Positions 1 to 7,425 of a stretch of 26,550 nt of DNA are shown one piece after another (position 1 is the stretch's first letter; every line of letters starts with the position of its first letter). A program made the position numbers and the translations under genes. The stretch is from an uncultured Lautropia sp. (lineage in GTDB: Bacteria; Pseudomonadota; Gammaproteobacteria; Burkholderiales; Burkholderiaceae_E). The stretch is taken from assembly GCA_938046755.1 (NCBI GenBank), contig CALIXC010000245.1:1-26550 (forward strand), read 5' to 3'. Under the pieces are notes generated by a model. It saw nothing but the letters and a program-made list of their open reading frames with translations. It was not told where the DNA came from and ran no database searches.

Positions 1-1
1 G

Positions 2-343
2 GTCACAGGCTTTTACAGCCTTGCCGTGGGCAGCGTTGCCCTTGAGGAAGCGCCCCATAGAGTGACCCAAGGGCTGGCTCGCCACCCGGTACCCGTCATG
101 ATCCTGGCCCAGCTGGCCGTGGACATGACGCATCAGCGCAAGGGCCTCGGACAGGCGCTATTGAAGGATGCCCTATTGCGCACCGCACAGGCCGCTGACA
201 TCGCTGGCATACGCTGCCTTCTGGTTCACGCGAAGGATGATGCAGCACGGCGTTGGTATGAATCGTGGGACTTCGAGCCCAGCCCGACAGACCCCTACCA
301 CCTGTTCCTGATGCTGAAGGATCTCAAGGCGATATTGGGCTGA
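2..343 (+). CDS. GNAT acetyltransferase, TacT-like toxin (5' end outside window)
   Basis: Only the C-terminal 113 residues are visible; the frame is open to the window edge, so the start lies upstream. The acetyl-CoA binding motif A of GNAT enzymes is clear: QLAVD followed by QRKGLGQALL, then a conserved LLVHAKDDAARRWYE segment and an FEPSPTDPYHLFLMLKDL tail. This combination (VALEEAP, RHPVPVMILAQLAVD, FEPSPTDP) is what I know from the TacT/AtaT group. Those toxins acetylate the amino group of charged tRNAs and are normally encoded directly after a DUF1778 (TacA-type) antitoxin. The antitoxin would lie before base 1 and cannot be seen. The assignment to GNAT is strong; toxin function is inferred from the family signature. 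An imperfect-context hairpin (6-bp arms, 373-389) follows the stop but has no T-run. Confidence 0.85.
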   Translation, partial: VTGFYSLAVGSVALEEAPHRVTQGLARHPVPVMILAQLAVDMTHQRKGLGQALLKDALLRTAQAADIAGIRCLLVHAKDDAARRWYESWDFEPSPTDPYHLFLMLKDLKAILG

Positions 344-493
344 GACCCCACTGTCGGAATGGCCCCTCACCGAACTCCGCCCTGGAGTTACCCCCGCCAG
401 CCCCCAACCCATCCGGTGCCCCACACCTCCGTGTAACGTACTGGTTTTCCTCTTCTGTCAGCCACCGCGTAACGGCCTGCCCCCTTCGCCCCT

Positions 494-510
494 CCCTTAT
501 AAAATAAGGG
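494..510 (+). promoter_or_regulatory. Palindrome with embedded TATAAA upstream of the stress-protein gene
   Basis: CCCTTAT-AAA-ATAAGGG is a perfect inverted repeat with 7-base arms and a 3-base centre, 38 bases before the ATG of the universal stress protein. It contains TATAAA (498-503), a fair -10 box, but no good -35 lies 16-18 bases before it. It may be an operator overlapping the promoter. Promoter and operator roles are inference. Confidence 0.3.
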
Positions 511-548
511 ACAGAACAGCCCCAAGGGCAACAAGGCAGGAGCAAACC

Positions 549-1007
549 ATGTACAAGAAACTTCTGGTCCCCCTGGATGGCAGCGCCACCGCTCAGCTGG
601 CGCTGAAACACGCCGAAGCGCTGGCCAAACTCAGCGGCGCCTCCATCATCCTGCTCTCCATCGTCGAGGAGATGCACTACAGCAACGGCTACGAGCGTCC
701 GAAAGTCTATATCGAGCAGGTGCGACCGCACTTCCTGGCCACGGCACGGGCCCTGCTGGGAAAGGCGGCCAAGCCCTTGCGTGACGGCGGTCTGTCGGTA
801 GCTGCGCACGTGGTGGAGAGCGGCAACCACCGTGTCTCGGAGCTCATCGTCCAGCAGGCCAAGGACGAGCATTGCGACCTGATCATCCTGGGCACGCACG
901 GCCGCCGTGGCATCGACCGGCTGCTACTGGGCAGCGATGCCGAGCAGGTGGCCCGCATCGCGCCAGTGCCTGTCATGCTGGTGCGCACGGACGGCAAGGA
1001 GGCCTGA
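549..1007 (+). CDS. Universal stress protein, UspA family, ATP-binding type
   Basis: A 152-residue single-domain Usp protein of usual family length. It opens with the YKKLLVPLDGS strand-loop (Asp10) and ends with the nucleotide-binding signature G-x2-G-x9-G-S (residues 115-129, GTHGRRG...LLLGS) followed by PVPVMLVR. The intact signature places it with ATP-binding Usp proteins rather than the non-binding UspA type. Such cytoplasmic proteins accumulate under starvation or stress; the exact role varies. The start is supported by GGCAGGAG 7-8 bases before ATG. It converges on the TfoX-N gene with 3 bases between stops: the two TGA stops lie in the arms of a small palindrome, CCTGA-TTT-TCAGG (1003-1015). 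No strong terminator is seen. Confidence 0.93.
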   Translation: MYKKLLVPLDGSATAQLALKHAEALAKLSGASIILLSIVEEMHYSNGYERPKVYIEQVRPHFLATARALLGKAAKPLRDGGLSVAAHVVESGNHRVSELIVQQAKDEHCDLIILGTHGRRGIDRLLLGSDAEQVARIAPVPVMLVRTDGKEA

Positions 1008-1010
1008 TTT

Positions 1011-1349
1011 TCAGGGGCGCTGGTTGTAGTCCAGTGCAATGTCCAGCCACCGGTCAAATACGGGCTCGGTCAATGCATCGGCCCGTACCGTGATCCAGCC
1101 GGTGGTCTGCTGCTGCTGCTTCCGATTTCCGATGCGGGCCGGCTGTGCCGTGTCCCCGGCCTCGGCCAGCAGGCGCGCCTCGTCTTCGGGCGGACAGCGT
1201 ACCATCATGTCGCCGCTTCGGCTGGCAAAGGCCACGATATGGCCGTCCACCATGAAGGACAGGCCGCCGAACATCTTCACTTCGCGCAGGCTGGGAATGC
1301 CCGCCAGCCGCTCGCGGATCCGCTGGGCCAAGGTTTCATCGTATGCCAT
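1011..1349 (-). CDS. TfoX N-terminal domain protein
   Basis: A 112-residue protein consisting only of the TfoX N-terminal domain. It begins MAYDETLAQRIRERL, followed by the hallmark MFGGLSFMVDGHIV and MMVRCPPE segments, and ends with WLDIALDYN. Full-length TfoX (Sxy) is a competence regulator with an additional C-terminal domain that is absent here. Stand-alone N-domain proteins are common in proteobacteria and their function is unknown, so a competence role should not be assumed. The start at 1349 matches the family N-terminus; an in-frame upstream ATG at 1361 would add four residues. No clear Shine-Dalgarno sequence precedes either. It lies downstream of dctM on the same strand, about 146 bases away, and probably has nothing to do with the transport operon. 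Confidence 0.85.
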   Translation of the reverse strand: MAYDETLAQRIRERLAGIPSLREVKMFGGLSFMVDGHIVAFASRSGDMMVRCPPEDEARLLAEAGDTAQPARIGNRKQQQQTTGWITVRADALTEPVFDRWLDIALDYNQRP

Positions 1350-1436
1350 GCGGCCCAGCATACCAGAGCCGCCCACCCGCCTGGCCCCTGCCGCTCACAT
1401 CTTCCACGAAAGCTGCCGCACCGGGTCTTTTTGTGG

Positions 1437-1495
1437 CCCCCCGCTCCATCTCCACCTTCCCTCTTGCATCCCGCCTCCCTGGCTCCCCTCCCTCT
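1437..1495 (+). other. Polypyrimidine tract after dctM
   Basis: The plus strand is almost pure C/T over about 60 bases directly beyond the dctM stop, so the dctM transcript ends in a purine-rich tail. No hairpin plus U-run is seen here. It may be simple compositional bias. Confidence 0.4.
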
Positions 1496-2839
1496 TCAGT
1501 CATACCCCGTCAACGCCGGCAACCACAGCGACAGTGCCGGCACGTAGGCAATCAGCAGCAGCGCCAGGATGCTGACCAGCGTGAAGGGCGCGACCTTGAC
1601 TACGATCTGCTCCACCGTCATGCCGCTGATGCCGGAGGCAACGAACAGGTTCTCGCCTAGCGGCGGCGTCTGGAAGCCAATGGAGAGCGCGCAGATGACC
1701 ACGATGCCTACGTGGGTGGGATCGGCGCCCAGCATGTACATGATCGGCATCAGCACCGGCACCAAGATCATGATGGCCGCCAGCGTTTCCATGAACATGC
1801 CCACGAAGAGCAGCAGCACGATCAGGAAGAGCCACACCACTTCCAGGCTGTCGGTCATGCCCAGCAGTTGCGCAGCCAGATGCGCCGGAATCTCCTCTTC
1901 CACCAGCACCCGGCCAAACACCGTGGCCGCGAACAGGATCAGCAGCACCCGCCCGGTGATCCAGGTGGTGGCCAGCAGGGCTTCCCGCGCCTTGGCCCAA
2001 GTGATCTCCCGGTGCAGCAGCACACCCACCAGCAACGTGTAGGCAATGGCCACCACGGCCGATTCCGTGGGGGTGAACAGCCCGGAATAGATGCCGCCCA
2101 GGATGATGAAGGGCGCCACCAGCGACCACACGCCATGGCGCAGCGCCTCGACGATGGCACGGCCGCTCCAGGTGTCGGTCAGGCCCCGGTAGCCGCGTCG
2201 GCGCGAGATCAGGTAGTTCACCAGGATCAGTGCCAGCGCCATCACCAGGCCCGGCACGGCCCCCGCCATGAACAGCTTCGGGATCGACAGGCTGGCAAAT
2301 TCGCCGTGCCGCGCCACGGCGGCCGGCGGTATCTGCAGGCCCATGGCCGCCACGCCGAAGATCACCATCGGAATGGACGGCGGAATGATGATGCCGATGC
2401 CCCCGGATGCCGCCGTGACGGCACCCGCATAGGCCTTGTCATAGCCGCGTCGCGTCATGGCCGGCACCATCAGCATGCCCACCGCGGCCGTCGTGGCCGG
2501 ACCGGAACCGGAGATGGCGCCGAAGAACACGCAGGCCAGCACCGTGGCCATGCCCAGCCCACCCGTCACCGGCCCAGCCAGCGCCTCGGCAATGTCCACC
2601 AGCCGGCGCGAGATGCCGGCCGCTTCCATCAGCGCGCCGGCCAGCACGAAGGCCGGCAGCGCCATGAGCGGAAAGGAGCCCACCGAGGTGTAGGCGATCT
2701 GCACCATGCGCACCGGATCAATGTCCAGCACCCAGAAGCAGGCCAGCGCCGACACGGCCAACGAGACGGTGATGGGAGCGCCGATGAGCAGCAGCACCAG
2801 GAAGGATCCGAACAGAATCGCCACGACAGGGTATTCCAT
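1496..2839 (-). CDS. dctM: TRAP transporter large permease subunit (DctM family)
   Basis: A 447-residue, very hydrophobic inner-membrane protein with about a dozen predicted membrane spans, as expected for DctM of the IT superfamily. Recognisable family segments include FVLAGALMEAAGISRRL, FFGAISGSGPATTAAVG, the SGGIGIIIPPSIPMV re-entrant motif, LFTPTESAVVA, and near the C-terminus FQTPPLGENLFVASGI. It is the transport subunit that couples Na+ flow to substrate import delivered by the periplasmic DctP. Its ATG is 3 bases after the dctQ stop, so dctPQM is one transcription unit. Substrate is not readable from this subunit. The neighbouring xsc, pta and oxidoreductase genes suggest an organosulfonate such as taurine or isethionate (the role of TauKLM in Rhodobacter). 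Confidence 0.94.
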   Translation of the reverse strand: MEYPVVAILFGSFLVLLLIGAPITVSLAVSALACFWVLDIDPVRMVQIAYTSVGSFPLMALPAFVLAGALMEAAGISRRLVDIAEALAGPVTGGLGMATVLACVFFGAISGSGPATTAAVGMLMVPAMTRRGYDKAYAGAVTAASGGIGIIIPPSIPMVIFGVAAMGLQIPPAAVARHGEFASLSIPKLFMAGAVPGLVMALALILVNYLISRRRGYRGLTDTWSGRAIVEALRHGVWSLVAPFIILGGIYSGLFTPTESAVVAIAYTLLVGVLLHREITWAKAREALLATTWITGRVLLILFAATVFGRVLVEEEIPAHLAAQLLGMTDSLEVVWLFLIVLLLFVGMFMETLAAIMILVPVLMPIMYMLGADPTHVGIVVICALSIGFQTPPLGENLFVASGISGMTVEQIVVKVAPFTLVSILALLLIAYVPALSLWLPALTGYD

Positions 2840-2842
2840 GCC

Positions 2843-3403
2843 CTATTCCTCGTGGTTCTGATGGGCCAACCGCTCGATCTCGGCCTGTTCGGGGTCCTTC
2901 AGCGCCTCCCCCCGGATCAGCACGCGATAGTCGTTGGCCAGGATGCGTACCGACATCAGCACGAAGGCCACCGGCAGCACCAGATAGAAGTATTTCATCG
3001 GCAGGCCCAGCGTCTGCGAACTCCAGAAGCGGTTCATCCGGAAGAAGATGAAATCGATGCTGAGCCACGCAAAGTACAGGTTGAAGGCCACCCAGATGAG
3101 ATCGGCCAGCCCTTCGGAAACCTTCTTGACGATGGGCGGAAAGAACGTGAACTGGAAGGTGACGCGGTTGTGGGCCGAGAGCCTAGCCGCCACCACGGCC
3201 CCAAAGTACGCAAACCACACGAACATGTGCGTGGCCAGTTCATCAGCCCACAGGATGGTGTAATGAAACAGCTGACGACTGACGATCTGTGCAAACATCA
3301 GCGACACGAATCCCACCAACAGAAAGGCGCAGACGAATTCCTCGATGTGATCCAGCCAAGACCAGCGGCGCTTCGGGCGGGGCTGCTTCTGTGCTTGGGC
3401 CAT
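2843..3403 (-). CDS. dctQ: TRAP transporter small permease subunit (DctQ family)
   Basis: A 186-residue inner-membrane protein with four hydrophobic segments, the usual DctQ topology. A charged N-terminus (KQPRPKRRWSWLDHIEEF) is followed by FVCAFLLVGFVSLMFAQIV, then LWADELATHMFVWFAYFGA, which carries the conserved WADE-like motif of DctQ, and LPVAFVLMSVRIL at the end. It joins DctM in the membrane complex. I chose the ATG at 3403 (MAQAQKQ), preceded by GACGGGAA. The frame stays open back to a TTG at 3445 directly after the dctP stop, but that extension is low-complexity and lacks a ribosome site. The gap to dctP is about 42 bases, consistent with one operon. Confidence 0.92.
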   Translation of the reverse strand: MAQAQKQPRPKRRWSWLDHIEEFVCAFLLVGFVSLMFAQIVSRQLFHYTILWADELATHMFVWFAYFGAVVAARLSAHNRVTFQFTFFPPIVKKVSEGLADLIWVAFNLYFAWLSIDFIFFRMNRFWSSQTLGLPMKYFYLVLPVAFVLMSVRILANDYRVLIRGEALKDPEQAEIERLAHQNHEE

Positions 3404-3445
3404 GGCGTTTCCCGTCACAGGGCTGGCGGCAGGCACGGCGGCCAA

Positions 3446-4438
3446 TCAGCGCCCCAGGGCGCGCTGGGTGGCATCGATTTTCTCCTTGCCACCCACTGTG
3501 TCATAGAAGCGGGGCCAGACACGCTCCATGGCCACCTTTGCCCAGGCCTCTTCGCCCCCAACAGGCTCTACGATCTCCATGCCCTTGGCCTGTAACTGCT
3601 GCCTGACCTCACGTTCGGTCCGCTGCAGATAGTCGTAGCTGTGCGTCGTGGCTTCCCGACCCGCCGCCAGGATGGCATCCTGCATGGCAGGCGTCTGGTT
3701 CTGGAAAACCTCCTCGCTGATCACCAGCGGCTCCAGCGAGAACAGGTAGCGGATGGGCGTGATGTACTTCTGCACCTCGTCGAATTTCATCGCCGCCACG
3801 GTGATGAACGGATTGTCCTGACCATCCACCACCTTCTGCTGCAAGGCGGTGAAGGTCTCGGACCATGCCAGCGGCGACGGATTGATGCCCCAAGCCTGAT
3901 AGGTCTCAATCATCACCTCGTTCTTGGGCACACGGATCACCATACCGCGCAAATCGTCCGGATCCGTGACCGGCTTGCGGGAATTGGTCAGCACCCGGAA
4001 GCCCGAGAACGCCCAGCCGACGATCCGCACCTGGGCATCGCGCACGGTGTTGTCCACCAGTTCGCGGCCGATCTCGCCCTGCACCAGCGTGCGCGCCTCG
4101 TCGGCATTGCGCACGATGTAGGGCAGCGTCAGCACGCTCAGCGTGGGCGAGAACGGCGCCAGGTTGTTGATGGCCAGCACCGACATGTCCAGCGTGCCCA
4201 TGGCCGCCTCGTTGACGGTGTCCTCCTCGCTGCCCAGCTGGCCATTGGGAAACAGGGCCACTCGATGCACGCCCTGCGTCTTTCGTTCCAGCGACTGCTT
4301 GAAGAACGACGCCAGCTCCCACTGGGTACCGCCCTGGGCATCGCCCACGGCCATCTTGAAGGTGGCGGCACAGGCCGTGCCGGAGATGCCCAGCAGAATG
4401 GCCACGATCAGCATGATGCCGGCAGATTTTGGTCGCAT
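3446..4438 (-). CDS. dctP: TRAP transporter periplasmic solute-binding protein (DctP family)
   Basis: A 330-residue exported protein. A Sec signal peptide (MRPKSAGIMLIVAILLGISGTACA) is followed by the mature domain. Family landmarks are LFPNGQLGSEEDTV, the conserved substrate-contacting arginine in GMVIRVPKN (about Arg169), and VVDGQDNP (about Asn209). The arginine typically forms a salt bridge with an acidic group of the ligand. Start choice is firm: GGGAGGGACC sits just before ATG at 4438. Gene order dctP-dctQ-dctM with small gaps indicates a single transport operon. It starts 110 bases after the flavoprotein gene, a gap filled by two hairpins. By context the ligand is probably taurine or another C2 sulfonate, as for TauK; this is inference, because DctP proteins bind many carboxylates and sulfonates. 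Confidence 0.93.
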   Translation of the reverse strand: MRPKSAGIMLIVAILLGISGTACAATFKMAVGDAQGGTQWELASFFKQSLERKTQGVHRVALFPNGQLGSEEDTVNEAAMGTLDMSVLAINNLAPFSPTLSVLTLPYIVRNADEARTLVQGEIGRELVDNTVRDAQVRIVGWAFSGFRVLTNSRKPVTDPDDLRGMVIRVPKNEVMIETYQAWGINPSPLAWSETFTALQQKVVDGQDNPFITVAAMKFDEVQKYITPIRYLFSLEPLVISEEVFQNQTPAMQDAILAAGREATTHSYDYLQRTEREVRQQLQAKGMEIVEPVGGEEAWAKVAMERVWPRFYDTVGGKEKIDATQRALGR

Positions 4439-4470
4439 GGAAGGTCCCTCCCTGGGGTCGGCGCTCTTTC

Positions 4471-4524
4471 CCGGGCGAGTCTGCCCGGTCTGGATTCGGG
4501 AATGTGCCGGCAGTGCACCGGCAC
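4471..4524 (-). repeat. Two intercistronic hairpins between flavoprotein gene and dctP
   Basis: CCGGGC-N6-GCCCGG (4471-4488) and GTGCCGG-N7-CCGGCAC (4504-4524) are perfect inverted repeats. Neither is followed by a T-run on the minus strand, so they look like attenuation or mRNA-processing elements rather than intrinsic terminators. Such structures often set different levels for upstream enzymes and a downstream transporter; that role is inferred. Confidence 0.45.
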
Positions 4525-4547
4525 GCGTTGCGTCGTCGAAGGACGGA

Positions 4548-6008
4548 CTAAAGCACTTCGTCCTTCAAGTGATACCAGCGGTACAACGCCCGCTGGCCAA
4601 GCCGCCGGAATGGCGCAAACCATTCCGATGTGATGACGCCGGCCACGTTGGGGAAAGGCAGCTGCCCCTGGAAGATGGGCAAGTGCAGCGAGCCACCGGT
4701 GCCGGCAATCCCCTGCGCCAGGCGGCGACCGGCCTGGGCAGCGTACATCACGCCATTGCCACCATAGCCAAGCGCGTAATAGATGGCGGCGTGAGGGTCG
4801 GGCTGCACGATGCGCGGCATCATGTCGTGGCTAACATCCACCCAGCCCCACCAGGAATAGTCGATGGACACGTCACGCAGGCCCGGAAACTTGCGCACCA
4901 TGCCGTCCAGCAGCATCCGCTCATAGCGCTTGTCGGGCGCACCGCGCCCGTTGATGGCGCTGCGACTACCGATCTGCAATCGACCATCCGGTGTGAGTCG
5001 ATAGTAATGGCGCAGCACCCGCGTGTCGGTAATAACCTGATGGGTGCGCAGGCCATTGGCCTCGATCTCCTCGGGCGTGAGCCGGCGCGTGACCACCGAG
5101 TTGGACAGGATGGGCATGAGGCGGTTGCGCAGGCGGGGATGCAGTGTCTGCGACGTGTAGCCGCCCGTGGCCACGGCCACGGCCCGTGCACGCACCACGC
5201 CACCGGGCGTCTGCAGATGGTGCCAGCCGTCCTTCGTGACCCAGCCCTGCACCGGACTGGCCGGATGCACGGTCGCCCCCAGCGCCCTCGCCTTCTTCAG
5301 GTAGCCGAAGGCCAGCTTGGCCGGATGCAACCCCAGCCCCTCGGGCTCGTGCATGGCGCCAGCCGCCTCGTGGTCGTCGATGTAGTGGCGGCGCAGCGTG
5401 TCGGCGTCCAGGATCTGCGCATCGTAATCGAAGACCTCGCGCAGCACCTTTGCCTCCCGTTCCAGCATCGGCATCCGGGCCGCACGGTGCGCCACGTACA
5501 GGTGGCCGCCAGGCTGCACATCGCAATCGATGTCGGCAATCAGCCGCTTGAAGTATTCCATGCCATCCAGGCACTCGGCATGCAGCGCCAGCGCCGTGTC
5601 CAGCCCCCAGCGCGAGATCCATTGCGAGCGGGTCAGGCGACCGGAGGCACACTGGGCCTGGCCCCCATTGCGCACGCTGCACCCCCAGCTCACGCGGTTG
5701 GCTTCCAGCACGGTGGCCTGAACGCCGTAATCACGCGCCAGGGCGATGGCGGCCGACAGACCGGTGAAGCCGGAGCCGATGATGGCCACATCCACCTCGC
5801 GGTCACTGTCGATGGGGCCATCGTCCGCGGGCGGCTCACCGGCCGTGGCGATCCAGTAGGTCGGTGAGTAGTCCTGCCCGCATCCGGGCGTGGACGCCAC
5901 AAGAGGATCATAGGTCGGATCGTAGCGATCCAGCGCACGGGTGGTTGAAACGTCCTTCGACGGCAAGCGTTGGCGAAGGAATCCCTGGTCGACTGCAATA
6001 TCCATCAT
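4548..6008 (-). CDS. FAD-dependent oxidoreductase (DAO family), candidate taurine dehydrogenase large subunit
   Basis: A 486-residue flavoprotein. About 70 N-terminal residues precede a Rossmann dinucleotide fold: VDVAIIGSGFTGLSAA (GxGxxG at about 78-83), an acidic residue ending the second strand (VLEAN, about Glu102), then the SVRNGGQ segment typical of DAO-superfamily amine oxidases such as PuuB. The C-terminal part carries the second FAD contact region (YALGYGGNGVMYAAQAGRRLAQ). The fold is sure; the substrate is not. Its place between the sulfonate exporter and a TRAP transporter matches the Rhodobacter arrangement, where TauY with TauX oxidises taurine to sulfoacetaldehyde for Xsc. No TauX small subunit is seen. 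Start: tandem ATGs at 6008 and 6005; an in-frame ATG at 6128 lies inside an inverted repeat and lacks a ribosome site. An alternative is another amine dehydrogenase, for example for gamma-glutamyl-amines. Confidence 0.85.
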   Translation of the reverse strand: MMDIAVDQGFLRQRLPSKDVSTTRALDRYDPTYDPLVASTPGCGQDYSPTYWIATAGEPPADDGPIDSDREVDVAIIGSGFTGLSAAIALARDYGVQATVLEANRVSWGCSVRNGGQAQCASGRLTRSQWISRWGLDTALALHAECLDGMEYFKRLIADIDCDVQPGGHLYVAHRAARMPMLEREAKVLREVFDYDAQILDADTLRRHYIDDHEAAGAMHEPEGLGLHPAKLAFGYLKKARALGATVHPASPVQGWVTKDGWHHLQTPGGVVRARAVAVATGGYTSQTLHPRLRNRLMPILSNSVVTRRLTPEEIEANGLRTHQVITDTRVLRHYYRLTPDGRLQIGSRSAINGRGAPDKRYERMLLDGMVRKFPGLRDVSIDYSWWGWVDVSHDMMPRIVQPDPHAAIYYALGYGGNGVMYAAQAGRRLAQGIAGTGGSLHLPIFQGQLPFPNVAGVITSEWFAPFRRLGQRALYRWYHLKDEVL

Positions 6009-6101
6009 GCAAACCCACAAAAAGACATCGGGGCGCAGATCGGCTGCAATCACGTGGCTGCATGTTCCCTGAATCGACACGCGCCATCGCACGTGCGGAC
6101 C

Positions 6102-6170
6102 ATCGGAATATCTGCCGATCGGTGCCATGGCCAGAATATAAATGACATGGCACCGATCCGATTTATCGGA
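6102..6170. promoter_or_regulatory. Operator-like cluster of inverted repeats upstream of the flavoprotein gene
   Basis: Three nested dyads occur in 69 bases. ATCGG-N8-CCGAT spans 6102-6119. GATCGGTGCCATG-N16-CATGGCACCGATC (6117-6158) has perfect 13-base arms. TCCGAT-TT-ATCGGA spans 6157-6170. They share ATCGG/CCGAT half sites. The N16 centre of the large repeat is AT-rich (on the minus strand TTATATTC, a possible -10). No T-run follows in either direction, so an intrinsic terminator is unlikely. The location, about 95-165 bases before the flavoprotein start, suggests a regulator binding region; the regulator is unknown. Confidence 0.5.
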
Positions 6171-6214
6171 AAAATACTATTGAAATAACCAAATCATGAA
6201 AAAGCGATGACCAC

Positions 6215-7252
6215 TCACATCCGCATCAACAATACCACGCCCGTCATGAATGCGGCAACGAACAGCGCCTCGCTCACCAGCAGCACGATGGGCCGCCAGC
6301 CCAGCGCGGCGATCTTCCCGAAGGAGGTCTTCAGCCCGAGCGCCGAGATGGAGATGACGAGCGCCCAGGAAGAAGCATCCCCGGCCATGTCATGAACGGC
6401 CGCCGGGATCCAGCCCAGACTGTTGAGCACCATCAGCAGCACGAACATCAGCAGGAAGAAGGGCAGCAGCGGTGGCCGCTTTGCCGGCTTGCTGCCATCC
6501 AGTACGGCCGACTGCGCCACGGCCTTGCGAAAGACAAAGGCCAGCGTCAGCACCACCGGCACCAGCATGGCCACCCGGAACATCTTGGCCAGCGTGGCGG
6601 CCTTGGCGATCTCGGGCGAGAGGATGTTGCCCGCCCCCACCACCTGCGTCACGTCATGAATGGCGCCGCCCAGGAAGAGGCCTGCCTCGGCCACGGACAT
6701 GTCCAGCCACCGTACCCACAGCGGATACAGCACCATCACCAACGTGGACAGGCTGGCGATGCCGATGGCCGTCATCAGCGTGTTGCGCTCGTTCTCGGCC
6801 GTCTGCGGCATGGTAGCGGAAATGGCCATGGTGGCCGAAATGCCGCAGATGCCCGTCCCCCCGCCCGACAGCAGGCCCAGCATGGGCGGCAGGCGCAGCG
6901 CCCGCGCCATCAGCACCCCGAAGGTCATGGTCAGAATCACGGCCCCCGCCAGGCCCAGGATGCCCCAGAGCCCCAGCGCCGAGACATCGGCCATGACGAT
7001 GCGGGCGCCCAGCAGCGCCACCCCGATGCGTACCAGCTTCTTGGCCGAGAATTCGATGCCCGGCACGCAACGCGCGTCTTCAGATAGAAAATGGAAGGCG
7101 ATGCCGATCAGCAGCGCATAGAGGAACTTCGGGCCGCCGTAGTGCTCGGACACGAAGCTGGCGGCCACGGCAATGACCGTGGCCAGCATGATGCCGGGCA
7201 GGTACCTGCCCACGACAGAGAAAGGCGTGGCAGGATCGGGGCGGGAAGGCAT
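6215..7252 (-). CDS. UPF0324/YeiH-family membrane protein, putative sulfite or sulfate exporter (TauZ/SuyZ type)
   Basis: A 345-residue polytopic inner-membrane protein with about ten spans, the normal size for this family. Conserved segments are SEHYGGPKFLYALLIGIAFHFLS, VRIGVALLGARI, the GGGTGICGISATMAISA pore-like region, and GGAIHDVTQVVGAG. Close relatives encoded beside xsc or sulfolactate genes (TauZ, SuyZ) were proposed to export the sulfite or sulfate released from sulfonates; that role fits here, since xsc and pta lie directly upstream. Transport by the family is mostly inferred from context. Start: the ATG at 7252 matches the usual N-terminus but lacks a clear ribosome site; tandem ATGs at 7297/7294 are preceded by GGGCAGGG and would add 14-15 residues. 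A terminator (7330-7375) separates it from pta, so it needs its own promoter or read-through. Confidence 0.88.
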   Translation of the reverse strand: MPSRPDPATPFSVVGRYLPGIMLATVIAVAASFVSEHYGGPKFLYALLIGIAFHFLSEDARCVPGIEFSAKKLVRIGVALLGARIVMADVSALGLWGILGLAGAVILTMTFGVLMARALRLPPMLGLLSGGGTGICGISATMAISATMPQTAENERNTLMTAIGIASLSTLVMVLYPLWVRWLDMSVAEAGLFLGGAIHDVTQVVGAGNILSPEIAKAATLAKMFRVAMLVPVVLTLAFVFRKAVAQSAVLDGSKPAKRPPLLPFFLLMFVLLMVLNSLGWIPAAVHDMAGDASSWALVISISALGLKTSFGKIAALGWRPIVLLVSEALFVAAFMTGVVLLMRM

Positions 7253-7329
7253 GGCAATGAGCGGATGAGGGAGCGGGATCAAGGACCCCGGCATCATACC
7301 CTGCCCGCCTGAGCAACCCCGCCCGGCAG

Positions 7330-7375
7330 AAAAAGCCCCTGCTTCCCGCCGCACACCAGCCGGGGGAACCAGGGG
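7330..7375 (-). terminator. Intrinsic terminator downstream of pta
   Basis: On the minus strand a long stem forms from CCCCTG, a G-G mismatch, TTCCC and CCG, pairing with CGG, a bulge, GGGAA and CAGGGG, with a 9-base loop. It is followed at once by CTTTTTC. It lies 51-96 bases beyond the pta stop. A second GC hairpin without T-run, GCCCGGG-N5-CCCGGGC (7384-7402), lies between it and pta. Confidence 0.75.
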
Positions 7376-7425
7376 ATGCGTCCGCCCGGGCCAACCCCGG
7401 GCAGATACGGACAACGGACGGCCGA

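Noticed and set aside
1011..1349. Competence regulator TfoX/Sxy
   Set aside because: Only the N-terminal domain is present; stand-alone domains are not known to act in competence.
1712..3595. Long open frame (627 codons) on the plus strand opposite dctM, dctQ and dctP
   Set aside because: Its translation is His/Gln/Arg-rich low-complexity, typical of the antisense frame of GC-rich genes; the minus strand holds clear TRAP genes. The same applies to the plus frames 4143-5867 and 8959-10626 and the minus frames 10961-12463 and 20622-22154.
6009..6128. N-terminal extension of the flavoprotein to the ATG at 6128
   Set aside because: The extra 40 residues have no family-like features, no ribosome site precedes the ATG, and it lies inside an inverted repeat.
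6117..6158. Intrinsic terminator for the exporter gene
   Set aside because: The stem has a 16-base loop and no T-run on either strand; an operator role fits better.
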